From Peromyscus leucopus (taxonomy: Eukaryota; Chordata; Mammalia; Rodentia; Cricetidae), in contig NC_051067.1 in assembly GCF_004664715.2 (NCBI RefSeq), positions 65,366,982 to 65,430,981 of the forward strand: DNA of 64,000 nucleotides. The letters run 5' to 3'. Positions 47,761 through 59,300 of this stretch are shown in pieces; positions within the stretch are counted from its first letter, which is position 1, and the number at the start of each line of letters is the position of its first letter. The translations under genes were made by a program, and so were the position numbers. Under the pieces are notes generated by a model. It was given only the letters and a program-made list of their open reading frames with translations, did no database searches and had not been told where the DNA came from.

Positions 47761-49375
47761 AAAGACACAGTGCTTGCAATGTGGTGAGTGTTTTTGGAAG
47801 AGGCTAATTAACCAGGCCAGAGACCAGTGCAGTCGTGCTGGCCACCACCTTCTTGGCCAGAGCAATGAGAGGAAGAACCACGATGCAGGAGCATCAGCTT
47901 TAGTAAGCAGAATGGCATGTGGACACATTTGTGTATCCCTGTTTGACGCCTTTGCTGAGCCTCCTCGCTAGCTATACCCCCTTCCATGAAAGGGAAAACC
48001 TAACACATCCTGTAGGAGTTATTGTTAAGGAAGAGAGAAGAAATCCATTCCAAGCTCTCATAAGAATGCTCCTGCAAACTAAAAATAAGAATGCACGGTC
48101 CATGCAGTGAAGAAAGAATCCCAGTTTCAGTTTCTCATTCTCCTTCAGAGCTCCCAGCTCTTCTGCCTTTTTTGCCCAGTTGTTTGGAATTCCAGAAGTG
48201 TTAGACTCCACTTCTAAAAATACACACTAAAACAACAGTTTACTCTGCTTTTCACCAGCGGCCAGTCTACATTCTGGTCACACTTCTTTTAGGTGCTAGT
48301 GTGGAGTGCCTTTATTATATTGAAAAGGTCAGCAAATAGTCAAAGGCATGGGAAGGTCTTCTGAAATGATTCAGGCCAATTAATTCCTTTTTAGAAACTA
48401 GAAACACAGGCTCTGGAAGCCCTGCTGTGGGCCCATGAGGGTGGGGCCAGCTAGTGGAAGACAGGCCTGGGTTCTAGGTGTTTTCACACTGTCTCCACAA
48501 CTCTCTCAATTAAACTGTATTGTTTCCATTATTGGACTCATTCAAGAAAATGGATAGTATGGGAACCATTTCCTTCCTTTGGTTCATATTAAAGGTGTCA
48601 AAATGAAAGCCACTAGATGGCCGATTCTCACCATTCACAGGTCCCGTATTTACAAGCGGACATGCTTGCTATAACGTCCCTTTCACTCTCCAATCAACAG
48701 TCCCTGTGTGTACGTGCCTGTGATCACAGTGCCCACAGACAGTCACGTGGTGCCCATTCCCAGCAGAGGCTGCCCAGGGTGACACTCTATCTTCTTGTTT
48801 CAGCTCTCTCTTGCTGAGTGACTTTTCTTTACCTATTTGTGCCAAGTTTTCACATTTTGTACTTTCTGTCGGTAATTTCACTATTTTACATGGCCTCCAT
48901 GTACAATGCTAAGGGTCCTGAGTATGAGAAGGCCTTATAGAGAAAGAAGGGGATAGATAGACGTTGTTCAGACACAGGTTATAGTGCTGTGGGATTGAGC
49001 ACAAGGTTAACAAGTCAACTACATTTATTCAGCAGCATATTTAAACAAACACACATAAAATAGAGGTATATATTGACCAGCTGATAAAAATGTTGTGACT
49101 AGAGCGCCCTGGGAAGTTAACCTTTTCTTTTTCCCTTGTAATAGAGATTCAGTGTTTACCAGTTCTGGGATTGAAACCTTTATAGACTGTAACTTTGGCG
49201 AATAATATATATAGACCCTACCTCGTGGGGCCGCTATTCTGAAGCAGGCGGATACGCTCTGCACCCCCCACCCTGGAATACTTCCAGTGATACAATGGGG
49301 AGACCAAACATTTCCTTTAGATGGAACCTAGTGAAAAGGGTTTTGCATTTTTTGATGCCTGAGTTCTATCCTGGG

Positions 49376-49720
49376 ATGATGTTATTGGTTGTCAAATTGA
49401 CAGAATCTAAGAATCACCAGAGACAAGCATCTGGGCAGTCTGGGAGGGGTTATCTAGGTTAACTGAAGTGAGAGGACCCACCCTGAATATGGGCGGGGAC
49501 ATTCTAAGGGCATATAAGGAAGAACGCTAGCTGAGCACACGCCTTTCATGCCCTGTTCCCAGACTATGGATGCAACGCCAGCAGCGGCCTCCTGCCCCTG
49601 ATGCTATCTAGTCTTTCCCACCAAGATGGACTTTCTCTCAAACCGGATGTCAAAACAAACGCTTCCTTCCTTAGCTTGCTCTGACCAGGTCCTTGGTTGC
49701 AGCAACGAGGAAAGCTAGTG
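49376..49720 (+). repeat. MaLR/ERVL-like LTR, old
   Basis: gattattggttgtcaaattga-type start, agtgagaggacccaccctga, atgggcggggacattctaag and gcatataaggaagaacgcta, then accaagatggactttctctc. The layout of promoter-like and downstream segments resembles a rodent LTR family I cannot name. Confidence 0.5.
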
Positions 49721-50091
49721 GCGCATATGTGGAGTCTACTGTCCTTCGCTCTCCCGTGAACTCAGGGCTGTCTGTGAAGTTGAGAGGAAGCCGGACACGA
49801 GAGCACAGAGCTCACATGACTGCTTATCAAGCAGGCATAAGGTATAGCACTTGGGAAATAGGCAGAAAACTGAGATGCTGTGGCCTCTGTGTACGTGTAC
49901 AGGGGGGCCCCAGACAGCTTCACATACTCACCCCACCGTTCCTCCACATAATGGCACCCGCATGGGTGACTCAAAGAGTTGGCCTACAGATTCCCCTGCC
50001 TGACTCCTACCACGAAAGTGCTTCCGTGCCTGACCTCATCCTTGATCACTTGGACAAGGAGGTCTGTCTTAGAGAAAGATGACCAACTTAC

Positions 50092-50319
50092 CCGGTAATC
50101 GGATGGGCTTCCACGGGGCAGAGTTTGGCACATAGGCGTGTTTCGTGGCGGTGACAATCAGCTGATTACCCAGCTTATACTGGAACTTGATGAAAGCGAC
50201 CCCATCCGCACCCGATGTGCCAGAGGCAAGAGACACCTGGTTGGCGAAGATCTCAATGAGCGCATCTGCGATGGGTTGGTGGGTGCTGGCGTCACTAATA
50301 TGCACCTTCAAGGTTACCT
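50092..50319 (-). CDS. FAM171A1: FAM171A1 exon 2 (extracellular beta-sandwich domain)
   Basis: This 228-bp exon encodes about 76 residues, roughly residues 33-108 of the protein. It starts [12 protein letters not shown] and ends with APWKPIRLP plus one base of the next codon. On the minus strand the acceptor is a pyrimidine-rich tract ending in TAG (AG at 50,321-50,320), and the donor is G|GTAAGT (GT at 50,091-50,090), close to consensus. The first two bases complete a glutamate codon begun in exon 1. Alternating hydrophobic residues, the [14 protein letters not shown] turn and the later [11 protein letters not shown] strand resemble the carboxypeptidase-regulatory or transthyretin-like beta-sandwich fold (inference). 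No N-glycosylation sequon occurs in this exon. Phase is 1 at both ends. Confidence 0.95.
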
Positions 50320-50681
50320 CTAGAAACAGAAAAAGCACATTAGCCCTGACAGGAGGCCCAAGGGGAGATATTGCTAAGAACATCTAGGGCTGCATTCTTT
50401 CACAAGTAATTCTGACTAGGGTCATTTTCTTATTATTATTAAAACTTAAGCAAAACAAAATTTTATTTTTTAATTCTAAAATTTAAAAAAAAATCCTTTT
50501 CCTTATAAAACAATCCTATTTCCTTTAAAGTCCCTGCTCCCACATGCTGCTTTATCCTTATGTCAATGGGCAGTGGAGAGGAAGCCTTACCCGTTCTCAC
50601 ACGAGGAAACAGGTAAGTCATTCATCCTTCCTGCACTGTAGGGCACTAGCTCCCATTGGGCTCAGGCTGCTACAGAAGGAC

Positions 50682-50880
50682 ATGGTGGGCTGGGAGACTC
50701 ACGGTGGGCTGAGAGACTCAGGGTGGGAGACTCATGGTGGGCTGGGAGACTCACGGTGGGTGGGCTGAGAGACTCATGGTGGGAGACTCATGGTGGGCTG
50801 GGAGACTCATGGTGGGCTGGGAGACTCATGGTGGGCTGAGACTCATGGTGGGCTGAGAGACTCATGGTGGGCTGGGAGAT
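50682..50880. repeat. Minisatellite, about 20-bp unit
   Basis: About ten imperfect copies built on GGGAGACTCATGGTGGGCTG, with variants in length (some units lack the GGGCTG part) and C/T or G/A changes. It lies in intron 1, about 365 bp upstream of the exon 2 acceptor. The ORF that spans it reads as a repetitive Trp/Gly/Glu/His string and is not coding. Confidence 0.93.
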
Positions 50881-51015
50881 TTGTAGGTGAGCTCCACAAA
50901 AGTCTCAGCAAAGGTGAGCATAAGCAACACAAGCATGTGGGAATTACTGTTTGGTTATCCCAAAGACAAGACCAAAAAGCAGCCAGAAATGTCTCAAGGT
51001 ACGTGCGCACGCGAG

Positions 51016-51018
51016 CAC

Positions 51019-51070
<52 letters not shown>
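51016..51070. repeat. (AC)n microsatellite
   Basis: About 27 AC units preceded by a short CG-containing lead-in (acgtgcgcacgcgagcac). Confidence 0.96.
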
Positions 51071-51072
<2 letters not shown>

Positions 51073-51575
51073 TTTAAAAAGAGAGGACCCAAAGAATGTA
51101 ACAAAAGAAGGTTGGGAGAATACAAAGAGCAAGAGTACACCTATGCAAGGAGGGATGAAGTCCAGTCAGTAATACTAGCAAAAGCAGATTAGGAAGGTTG
51201 AAAGCACATGGGGGCAAAACTGCTGAAAAATTAAGACTGAATGACTTCTCTTTACTCAGGCAAGAGATATTTACTGAGCTTTGACTCTGCCCCTAGGGCT
51301 AGAACTGTCACGTCATGGGCGGCAAAGAAGACACAGCAGTACAAATACTATGGCTTTGAACAGTCAGTGAGGGTTCAAAAGCAAGATAAGGGGGGCACTT
51401 CCAGGAGAAACCACAGCAGGTTTTGCAAGATGTAAAGGATGTGAGAAATCCAAGGATGCTGGGCAAGCAGGGGCCAGATTACTTCGGGAGCTTCGTGTAA
51501 GGGCCATGAGAGGTCACAGAGGTATTAGGCAGGGTGTGGAAATCGAAGTTAGTTATAGAAACCTCTAGATCTAGG

Positions 51576-51944
51576 TGCTGTGGAATGTTGTTCTGTCTGC
51601 TGTAATGTGTGTTGCTCTGATTGGTTGATAAATAAAATGTTGACTGGCCAGTAGCCAGGCAGGAAGTATAGGCGGGGTAAGCAGACAAGGAGAATTCTGG
51701 GAAGAGGAAGGCTGAGTCAAGAGTCGCCAGCCAGACACAGAGGAAGCAAGATGACAAGGCAGAACAGGTACCAAGCCATGTGGCTAAATATAGATAAGAA
51801 TTATGGGTTAATTTAAGTGTAAGAGCTAGTCAGTAATAAGCCTGAGCTAATGGCCAAGCAGTTATAATTAATATAAGCTTCTGTGTGATTTTTGGGTCTG
51901 AGCGGCTGCAGACTGGGCAGGACACAGGAAAACTTCCAACTACA
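51576..51944 (+). mobile_element. Solo LTR, cricetid class II-like ERV, copy 3
   Basis: 369-bp LTR from TGCTGTGGAATG to CCAACTACA, flanked by perfect 6-bp repeats TCTAGG (51,570-51,575 and 51,945-51,950). It contains gttgctctgattggttgata, ctggccagtagccaggcagg and gatttttgggtctgagcggc. It has no internal region. Perfect flanks and TG...CA ends show an intact solo LTR. Confidence 0.9.
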
Positions 51945-52751
51945 TCTAGGTGAAGAATGGGCTGAGTGTGAGGATAATCTGCAGATAAGCATCTGGCTCA
52001 GGCACTCTGTAGCAGCCTAGAAAGGAGATAGTGATGGGCCAGGCTCCAATCTCATGGTGGGCATCAACTTCAGAACCAGACAGAGGCCAAGTCAGAAGAG
52101 ACCACTGCTCCAGTAAACCTTCTTTGCTCAGAAAAGGAGTGGACATAAGTCCATCTGGGCACACTCACACATTACTTGATGTATGTGTTAAGCTGCCCTC
52201 AATCTGAAAGACTTACAGTAACTTGAAATGTAGAGTGAGGTTGGGACTAGCAAAAATATACAAGGGACCAGAGAGGCTCAAAGACGCAAGAACATGTGGA
52301 GGGAGGCTCTGTGGATTGGCCAGTGAGGCTGTCAGGGTGTGGAGGGACCTGAGGGGGTGGATAAAGGTCGAGGATCAGGCTGAGCCCACAGGTGCTGCTC
52401 AGTGGGACACACTGTGGTGGTCTATTGCAATCAGCACTCAAGGATTGACCCCAGGGACTAGCCACATGGCACTGGGTAAGTCACTATGCTCTTCAGGTCT
52501 CATTTTTCCCCTATGTAAGCCAGGGATGCCAGCAAGGTACAGCTTCTAAGGGTGCAAACAGCAGAACACGGGCTTGAGAGAAGAAGGCCAGTGCTAGCTA
52601 CTGTGCTTCCATTCTGCCAATCACTGTCCTTGTATGCACTCAATCTTTGCAATGGAATGAGCTCAGAGAAGAGATGTGGAGGCATAAGGATTTCAAAGAA
52701 AGGGGTGAGACATCCCTTTGAGAATGTTAATATTTTGTACCTGAAGATTTG

Positions 52752-52835
52752 GGGTTGGGGTGGAGCTTAGGGGTAGAATGTATGGCTCATATGTATGGGG
52801 TTTTAGGTTCAATCACTAGTATTCAATAAAATAAA
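52752..52835 (+). repeat. ID-like SINE, diverged
   Basis: gggttggggtggagcttagg, ggtagaatgtatggctcata and ggttcaatcactagtattca. It has ID layout with a diverged A box. Confidence 0.6.
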
Positions 52836-53048
52836 AGTAATGAAAAATACCACTTCTGCACTAAACCGCATAGGAGAACCTATACCTTGGTAACTAAACT
52901 ATCTGTCTTATGAAGCTGATGCAACTTTTTCAAAGCCATACATTTCAGGTAATCATTCATCTTCTTGCTCATTTTCCCCATGTATTAATTTAACAGATTT
53001 CTTGGGCAGATTATCACAGAAGACAGCTAAATAATTGCACATTGAAAG

Positions 53049-53125
53049 CTTGGGGTAAGTGGCAGAACACTTGCCCAGCATGCACAGATACCTAGGGTTG
53101 ATCCGAGCACTACTCTCAAGCCCCA
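53049..53125 (+). repeat. ID-like SINE, diverged
   Basis: cttggggtaagtggcagaac, acttgcccagcatgcacaga and agggttgatccgagcact. Confidence 0.5.
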
Positions 53126-53269
53126 AAGGGTTCAGATTTACTAACAAAGCACACTTAGTAATTCCTCAAAACCTTTCAGAAAGAAAAAAAATGCTACAGA
53201 AATCGAAATGGGATACTCCATCTTATAGAAGGAGAAAGGAAAGCCAATGCTTAGCAAGTAGAAGGCTGT

Positions 53270-53668
53270 GGGGCCAGCAAGATGGCTCGGGGGCAAAAAC
53301 ACTTGTTGCCAAGGCTGACCCGAGTTTGATCCCCAAGACCTACATGGCAGATGGAGAGAACTAACGTTTTTTAAAATTAAACTTTATTTTTATTTTATAT
53401 GTATGGGTGTTCTACCTGCATGTATATCATGGACCACATGTATGCAATGCCTGCTGAGGCTAGAAGAGGGCATTGGATACCCCAGAACTGGAGTTACAGA
53501 AGTCGTGAGCCACCATTTGGGTGCTGGGAATTGAATCTGGGTCCTCTGGAAGAGCAACCGGTGCTTTTAACTTCTGAACCATCTCTCCAGCCTCAAGAAC
53601 TAACTCTTGAAGGTTTTCCTCTAACTTCTACATGTATGCTGGTGCATGCACGCCTCATTCCAAATAAA
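53270..53668 (+). repeat. B3 SINE, interrupted
   Basis: 5' part 53,270-53,365 (tggggccagcaagatggctc, gctgacccgagtttgatccc) and 3' part 53,605-53,668 (gaaggttttcctctaacttc, tgtatgctggtgcatgcacg), split by a B2. An (AAT)n tail follows. Confidence 0.75.
53366..53595 (-). repeat. B2 SINE nested in B3
   Basis: Reverse B2: aaactttatttttattttat, gctagaagagggcattggat, gtgctgggaattgaatctgg and ccatctctccagcctc. It is flanked by the 9-bp direct repeat AGAACTAAC (53,357-53,365 and 53,596-53,604), so it inserted into a pre-existing B3. Confidence 0.92.
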
Positions 53669-53670
53669 TA

Positions 53671-53673
53671 AAT

Positions 53674-53710
<37 letters not shown>
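53671..53710. repeat. (AAT)n microsatellite
   Basis: About 13 AAT units forming the tail of the B3. Confidence 0.95.
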
Positions 53711-53712
<2 letters not shown>

Positions 53713-54551
53713 CAAGTCCACGGTGTGAAATTTAGGGATGTGATATTCAATACACACTTAGTCAATTCTTCAGTCTTATCTTCCTGCAGGGTGTTTAGCA
53801 CACATATAGAACCCATAGAGTTTCTTACTCAAGTTGGTCTTCCTTGTCCCCCCAGTAATATGATAAATCACAACACAAATCAACTGAATTTCTAGTAATA
53901 TTCACACTGCAAAAACCCTCCAGATGTAGGCATGTGGGAAGACTTTGCCAGGCAACCTTGATGATTTATGTCCTTTTACGGTAACGTAACATTTACTAAC
54001 AATTGAGATTACAAGCTTCTCCTCTCTCTTTGCTGTATGATGAGGTGTGGTTTTGTGAGTCACAGAGAAAGAGGGCATTCACTCCATTAGTCTCTTAGAT
54101 CCTACTGCCTCAGTGTCCTCTAATACGGTCGTTTTGTTTGGATTCTAGGATATGTTTGGAAGGGATCACTTAGCACTGACTTTTAGTGTCTCAAGATGGG
54201 GGAATGCCAATATGAGAGGGTAACTACAGACCACCAAAGTGTCACTTTTTTGGAGAGTTTTCTTTCTTTTTGTGCATACCAGGTCTAGCACGCCTTACCC
54301 TTCATGTGAGCAGGGCTGCAGTTTTTATAGAGTAACCCTGCATGAGACCATCTAGTCAGCAAAAGTGCTTCCCCAAACGACAACCAGATGGGAAATCTCC
54401 TGTGAGGTTCTCTTGCCCATAGTATTCCCTCTTTGAGTGTGAAAGGAAGACCCTATAAATGGCTCTGGAAGAGGGGTATTATCAAACGTGTTCTTCTGGC
54501 TATGACAGGACTGTTGCAGGCAGCTATGGTTAGCAGCATAAGAAATAAAAT

Positions 54552-54712
54552 AAGCCAGGCAGCGTTGGTGCACGCCTTTAATCCCAGCACTCGGGAGGCA
54601 GAGCCAGGTGGAGCTCTGTAAGTTCGAGGCCAGCCCAGTTTACTACAGAGAGAGATCCAAGACAGGCACCAAAACTACACAGAGAAACCCTGTCTCCAGA
54701 AAAGAAAGAAAA
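54552..54712 (+). repeat. B1 SINE, cricetid long form
   Basis: ccaggcagcgttggtgcacg, atcccagcactcgggaggca, gagatccaagacaggcacca and ctacacagagaaaccctgtc. The extra block between the two B1 halves is the cricetid-type form. Confidence 0.93.
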
Positions 54713-55284
54713 AGAAAAAAGAAAACAAAGCAAGCAAACACAAGACATCAGGATAGGAGGAGGAGGATGGGGAAGGAGTCATCAGGAATGGGAGAGGGAC
54801 CAGAGGATTGTGGGGATGGGCATCATCATAGTACACTGTTATTATGTATGAAACTGTTAAATAAAAAAGAAAACACATAAATGAAAATGCAGCTGCTTTT
54901 AAGAAGCTGTATCCTATTTCTTTTCTGGTCAGTGAGAGCCTGAGCAGCCTTCCAGGCTGGGACGCCTGATTTCTAACCTGAAATCGGGACCCGGTTCTGT
55001 TTACTCCTTAGTGCGCATGTCTATTGGTAAGTTCTGCTGAGGCTGGTTCCAAAACACACATCTCCCAGATAGCCTCCTTTGTGCGTCCTTGTCAACACTG
55101 TCTTATCTCAAGCCCTCACCATCCATCATGCAGAATGAGTCACACACAGCCTGTTAACAAAAACCGCCCCTCTTCAGCCCTGAGCCCTGAAGTCCCAGTG
55201 AAGTCCCAGCTTACACAGAATGCTTGAATGACCCCCAACACTTAAATCAGGGGTCAATAAAAGGTCCAAAACACTTTGTTTTTT

Positions 55285-55634
55285 TCCCTTGTGTTTCTGT
55301 CTGTGTATGATGTGCATATATGTATGCGTGTATGTGTGTGCATGTGTGTGTCACAGTGTATGTGCGAAGGTCAGAGGACAACCTCAGGTGCCAATTCTTG
55401 CCTTCTACTTGGTTTGAGTAAGATTCTTTCTGTTCACTGCTGCGTATGCCCAGGATAGAAGGCTGAGGGTTTCTGTTAATTTTCCTGTCTCTACCTCCTT
55501 CTATTGTCTTAGGAGCATTGGGATAATAGACTCACGCTGTGGAGCCTGGTTTTACATGGATCCTGGGGATTTGAACTCAGGTCCTCACGCTTGAATGGCA
55601 AGCACTTTACATACTGATTTACTTCCCCAGTCTG
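55285..55634 (-). repeat. B4 SINE
   Basis: Reverse B4: gtgtgtgcatgtgtgtgtca, gcgaaggtcagaggacaacc, aggagcattgggataataga and gcaagcactttacatactga. Confidence 0.75.
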
Positions 55635-55685
55635 TTTTTGAATGGTTTATGTGCTAAGGATAATTTTAAAAAAATTGTATTTATG

Positions 55686-55686
55686 T

Positions 55687-55732
<46 letters not shown>

Positions 55733-55846
55733 CCATGGTACAAGTGTGGAAGTCAGAGGACAAATTTCAGGATCTGTTCTCTACTTCTGGGGATTAAACT
55801 TAGTTTGTCAGTCTTGGCAGCAGTACTTTTACTAACTAAGCCAATC
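55686..55846 (-). repeat. B3-like SINE with (GT)n end
   Basis: About 22 GT units at 55,688-55,730, then gtggaagtcagaggacaaat, caggatctgttctctacttc and gcagcagtacttttactaac. Confidence 0.7.
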
Positions 55847-55892
55847 TGAGGATAATTTTTAGGTAGTTTTTCCTTTTTATTTTTTATTTTTA

Positions 55893-56003
55893 TTTTTTGT
55901 GTGAGTCTCACTATGCAGGCCTGGCTGGCCGGGAACTCATTATGTAGACCAAGCCTTGAGGTCACAGAGATTTACCTGCCTCTGTCTCCTGAGTAGCTTT
56001 AAC
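55893..56003 (-). repeat. B1 SINE, diverged
   Basis: Reverse: tgtgagtctcactatgcagg, cctggctggccgggaactca, then gaggtcacagagatttacct and gcctctgtctcctgagtagc. Confidence 0.7.
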
Positions 56004-56295
56004 ATTTTTCAAATGTCTGAAGGAAAAAAAAAATGGCACTTTTTTGTAAATGAAAATGATCTAGAACTTCAGTTTCAGTGCTTATAAATAAAGCTTTATT
56101 GGAATGCAGAAAAAAGTATTTCTGTTTTTGTTTCCTTTATTTCTTATTCACCAGTCTTAAAAAATACTGTTTAAATTAATTTGAAAACCATTAGTTTGTA
56201 CTCGAATTAATCAGAAAATATGTATTGAGCAGCTATGGAATGCTTAGAGTGACACTAAGAACTGTAAAATATTTTCCAAAAAGAAGAGAGACGAA

Positions 56296-56392
56296 GGGTT
56301 GGGGATTTAGCTCAGTGGTAGAGCGCTTGCCTAGCAAGCACAAGGCCCTGGGTTCGATCCTCAGCTCAAAAAAAGAAAAAAAAAAAAAAAAA
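56296..56392 (+). repeat. ID SINE, near-consensus
   Basis: The tRNA-Ala-related body ggttggggatttagctcagt, ggtagagcgcttgcctagca, aggccctgggttcgatcctc is followed by a long A-rich tail. The A box (TAGCTCAGTGG) and B box (GGTTCGATCC) of an RNA polymerase III promoter are both intact. Confidence 0.93.
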
Positions 56393-59300
56393 GGGAGAGG
56401 ATAAAGTAGTTCTTTTTGAAGTGGAAGGGAGGCCTACTCACATTGGAGGGAGTAAAGAGGATGAAACTGGGTAGCACAGTGTAAAAACACAGCAAAGAAG
56501 AGGCTACCGAGATCATGAGTGGAAAAGCAATGCCAAACGGATCCCGGAAAGCCACGGCAGCGTTTGTTGAGGTGGGGTTGGGTCAGAACGTCTGTGGGGA
56601 TGGACGGCTGTGGCGTTCTGGAATTCATTACCTGCACACGGCCCTGGTTACGGGTTACGGGTCCAGTGAGAAGTGCTTTCTGGGAGAAATGACAAGCAGG
56701 GCTGAGAGCGGAAGGGTGGGAGGGGTGGGTGGCATGGGCACGTTTGCATCTTCCCAGAGAAGCGGGCTCTGCGAGGGTGATGTCCTGCACTTGACCTGGA
56801 GGACAGGTGCAGGCTCCTCCCCTCACCAAAGCACTACAGGGAGCTGTCTAGTTTGGGGACCATGGAGAAGAGTACCGCCGTACGGCTCGGACACTGTTCT
56901 GGCTTTGAGCCGGCCTTCTCGGAAGTGTTGTGACCCACACAAAAGCTTTATGAATGCCTCTTTTCCTGATACCTGCTAGGGTGGGTAGTGCTGTTTTCTA
57001 TTCCGGGTGCGGGGCCTCCTTGGGCTGACTGACCGAACCGTGCGAAAGAGTATCTCCAGGCCATATCCCCTGGCCTTCCTCTCACCTCAGACCTTCCTTC
57101 TCAGTGCCCTACAAGCTCCACTCTGTCTGTCTGCTCAGGTGGTTGCTCAGGCCTCTTCCTGCCATTCACTCAACAGTGAATTATTCCTGGTCAGGAATTG
57201 AGCCACTGCTTCTTACTCAGTCATAGATTTTGATCAGCCAGAGGCAGAGCCAGCGGGGGAGGAGGCAGTGAATGTTGAGGAATTCTTCCTCTGCCGTGAT
57301 TCAGAGCGCCTCTGCTCTTGGCAAACACAGAGCAGTTTGGCTCTGTGGGCACTGACTAGTCAGTCCATTGGAAGCAGTACGGGGAACATCTGCTTTGTGG
57401 GCAGAAAACTAAACATTATCTTTTAAAAGTCCAGCATTATCTTTTAGACACTTCCTTTCTAACTGCCACAGATTTAGAACTAAGTGCAACAAGGCTGGTT
57501 CAAATTGGTGGCTTGGGAGGAGGCACCTCCAGGCACTAAGTTAAAAGCAGACATAACTGCATGGGCAGGAGCACTGAATTACGGCATAGAGTCCCCATGC
57601 ACGCACGAGGCTCCCCCATCGGGATTTGACAAAACTGACCGAGGGCACAAAAGGGCAGAAAACTCGAGGGCTTTCCCCCCACCCCCTTCATCTTCAAATA
57701 ATATATGTTCTATTTTTGTGCCAATGACAGAATACGTTTATTTTTATTCTATTGCTTCCTTAAAACCATTCACTAATGTGGAACCTTCCAGCACACTTGA
57801 GGCTTTTACTGGGAACACAGGAGAACATGTTCACTTGCTGTTTGATCAGCCCACACTTCTCCATTCTCAACAGCTAGTCTGACAGACTCTGGATTTGTCC
57901 AGGAAAGGAAGTAAAGTTTGTAAACCTGACTTGGTTGGGTGGTGGGATTTCTGAGGGGCTGTTAGCCCCCCTCTTAGTGCTTTTGGTTGCCCTTTCTATT
58001 TCTTCAAATTGGCTTTTTCTTTTTTTTGAGGGGGGGGCGGGTATTAGTTTTTCCTTTCCTCGAATATTTTTGAGCTGAGTTTGCATAGATGTCCACCCTA
58101 GCAGGGAACCTGGCATTTCTCTGGCTTGGTTCTAAGAGCCTGGTGGGAAGAAGGCCACTTCGACCTTGCAGACCCAGCCTGGCCTCTGATGTCATGTTGC
58201 CTGGAGCTCCAGGAGCTGCCCAGTAGTAGGCAGAGCAGCTGAAAAGGCAGTCACAATGCTTAGCATCCAGCACTATGGCTAGCTATATTTAACCCCAGTC
58301 TAGCAGACTCACAATGGGCTTCACATCTCTTAACTAAAACAGTAAAAGATCACTTGACCACTTAAAACGTTTTCCAAAATGAGAGTTTATTTTTAAAATG
58401 CTACCAGGCCTTCGCTCTTATTTTATCTAAGATATGTGTGCTCCTGTTACTCGAGATTCACCAGAGCAGTGTGGGATCTGAATCTCTGTATTACTAGACA
58501 GCGAGCAAGAGCAGGCTGGAGGATGCCTGCCAAGCACAGGGCAGCTTTCCGTCAGTCTATCTTATTTCTTTTATAAACACAAAAGACTTATTTGACTTAA
58601 TGATGCAATAAAATTAGGATGTACTTTGTCACTCATATTCCCATAATTTATTTGATCCATTTTTATATGGCATACATGTACCTTGTATTATTTATTTTTG
58701 TTTTTTAAACTGATTAAAATTTTCAAATCTTAGAGAATGAAGTTCACTATAAATTACAGATATACTTTTAAAGACCTATACATTATGCACTCTATATGAC
58801 AAGACAGGTTATTAATCAGGTGTGGTGGTACAAGACAAGCTTGGGCTAAATTGCAATCTCCTGTCTTGAAAAGAGATTAGTGTCATATTTAAACTGAATT
58901 AGTATAATAGCATAGAATATAGCTCAATAAACATCTGCTATAACGTGTCTGTTCTTGGATTCCATTCCTAGCCTTACTAAAGCACTTGGCAATCCCTGTG
59001 TCTGTTTGATTCTAAGAGGAATACTCAGGTCGAGGAGATGCAGAGGTCAGACCTCTGTACTGGCCTCCCAAAGAGAATGGACAATGTCGACAACACACTT
59101 TAGTGCGAGGCCCTAGAACCCTCCTGGCTCCCTGACTAGCCCTCTCTAGCCGTTCTTCATGTAGACACCTTTTGCTGTTGATGGTACCAAGAGCCTCCCC
59201 CAACCTCTCTGTTGATCTGAGGTCATACTGTCTGATACAGAATTTCTACCTCCGCTGGGTTTATTTTTAAAAGCATTCCTTAGTGCTCACCAGGGTATTG

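Larger units (their letters stand above)
42182..50091 (-). other. FAM171A1 intron 2
   Basis: This is a 7.9-kb intron. It contains B4, B2, B1 and MIR copies, several MaLR-like LTRs, a TTATA pentanucleotide tract and a TC tract. The stretches 43,865-44,470, 45,747-46,255, 46,626-46,930 and 47,765-49,370 show no repeat or gene that I recognise. Confidence 0.8.

Noticed and set aside
50682..50880. Minisatellite considered as a CRISPR array
   Set aside because: Units are directly adjacent, with no unique spacers, and the host is a mammal. It is an ordinary variable tandem repeat.
56515..56979. 154-codon plus-strand open frame
   Set aside because: No recognised domain, antisense in intron 1, and an opposing 131-codon frame occupies the same bases. 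This is likely chance in GC-richer sequence.
57484..57882. 132-codon plus-strand frame
   Set aside because: Repeat-free but without domain, splice context or family resemblance. I do not call it a gene without conservation data.
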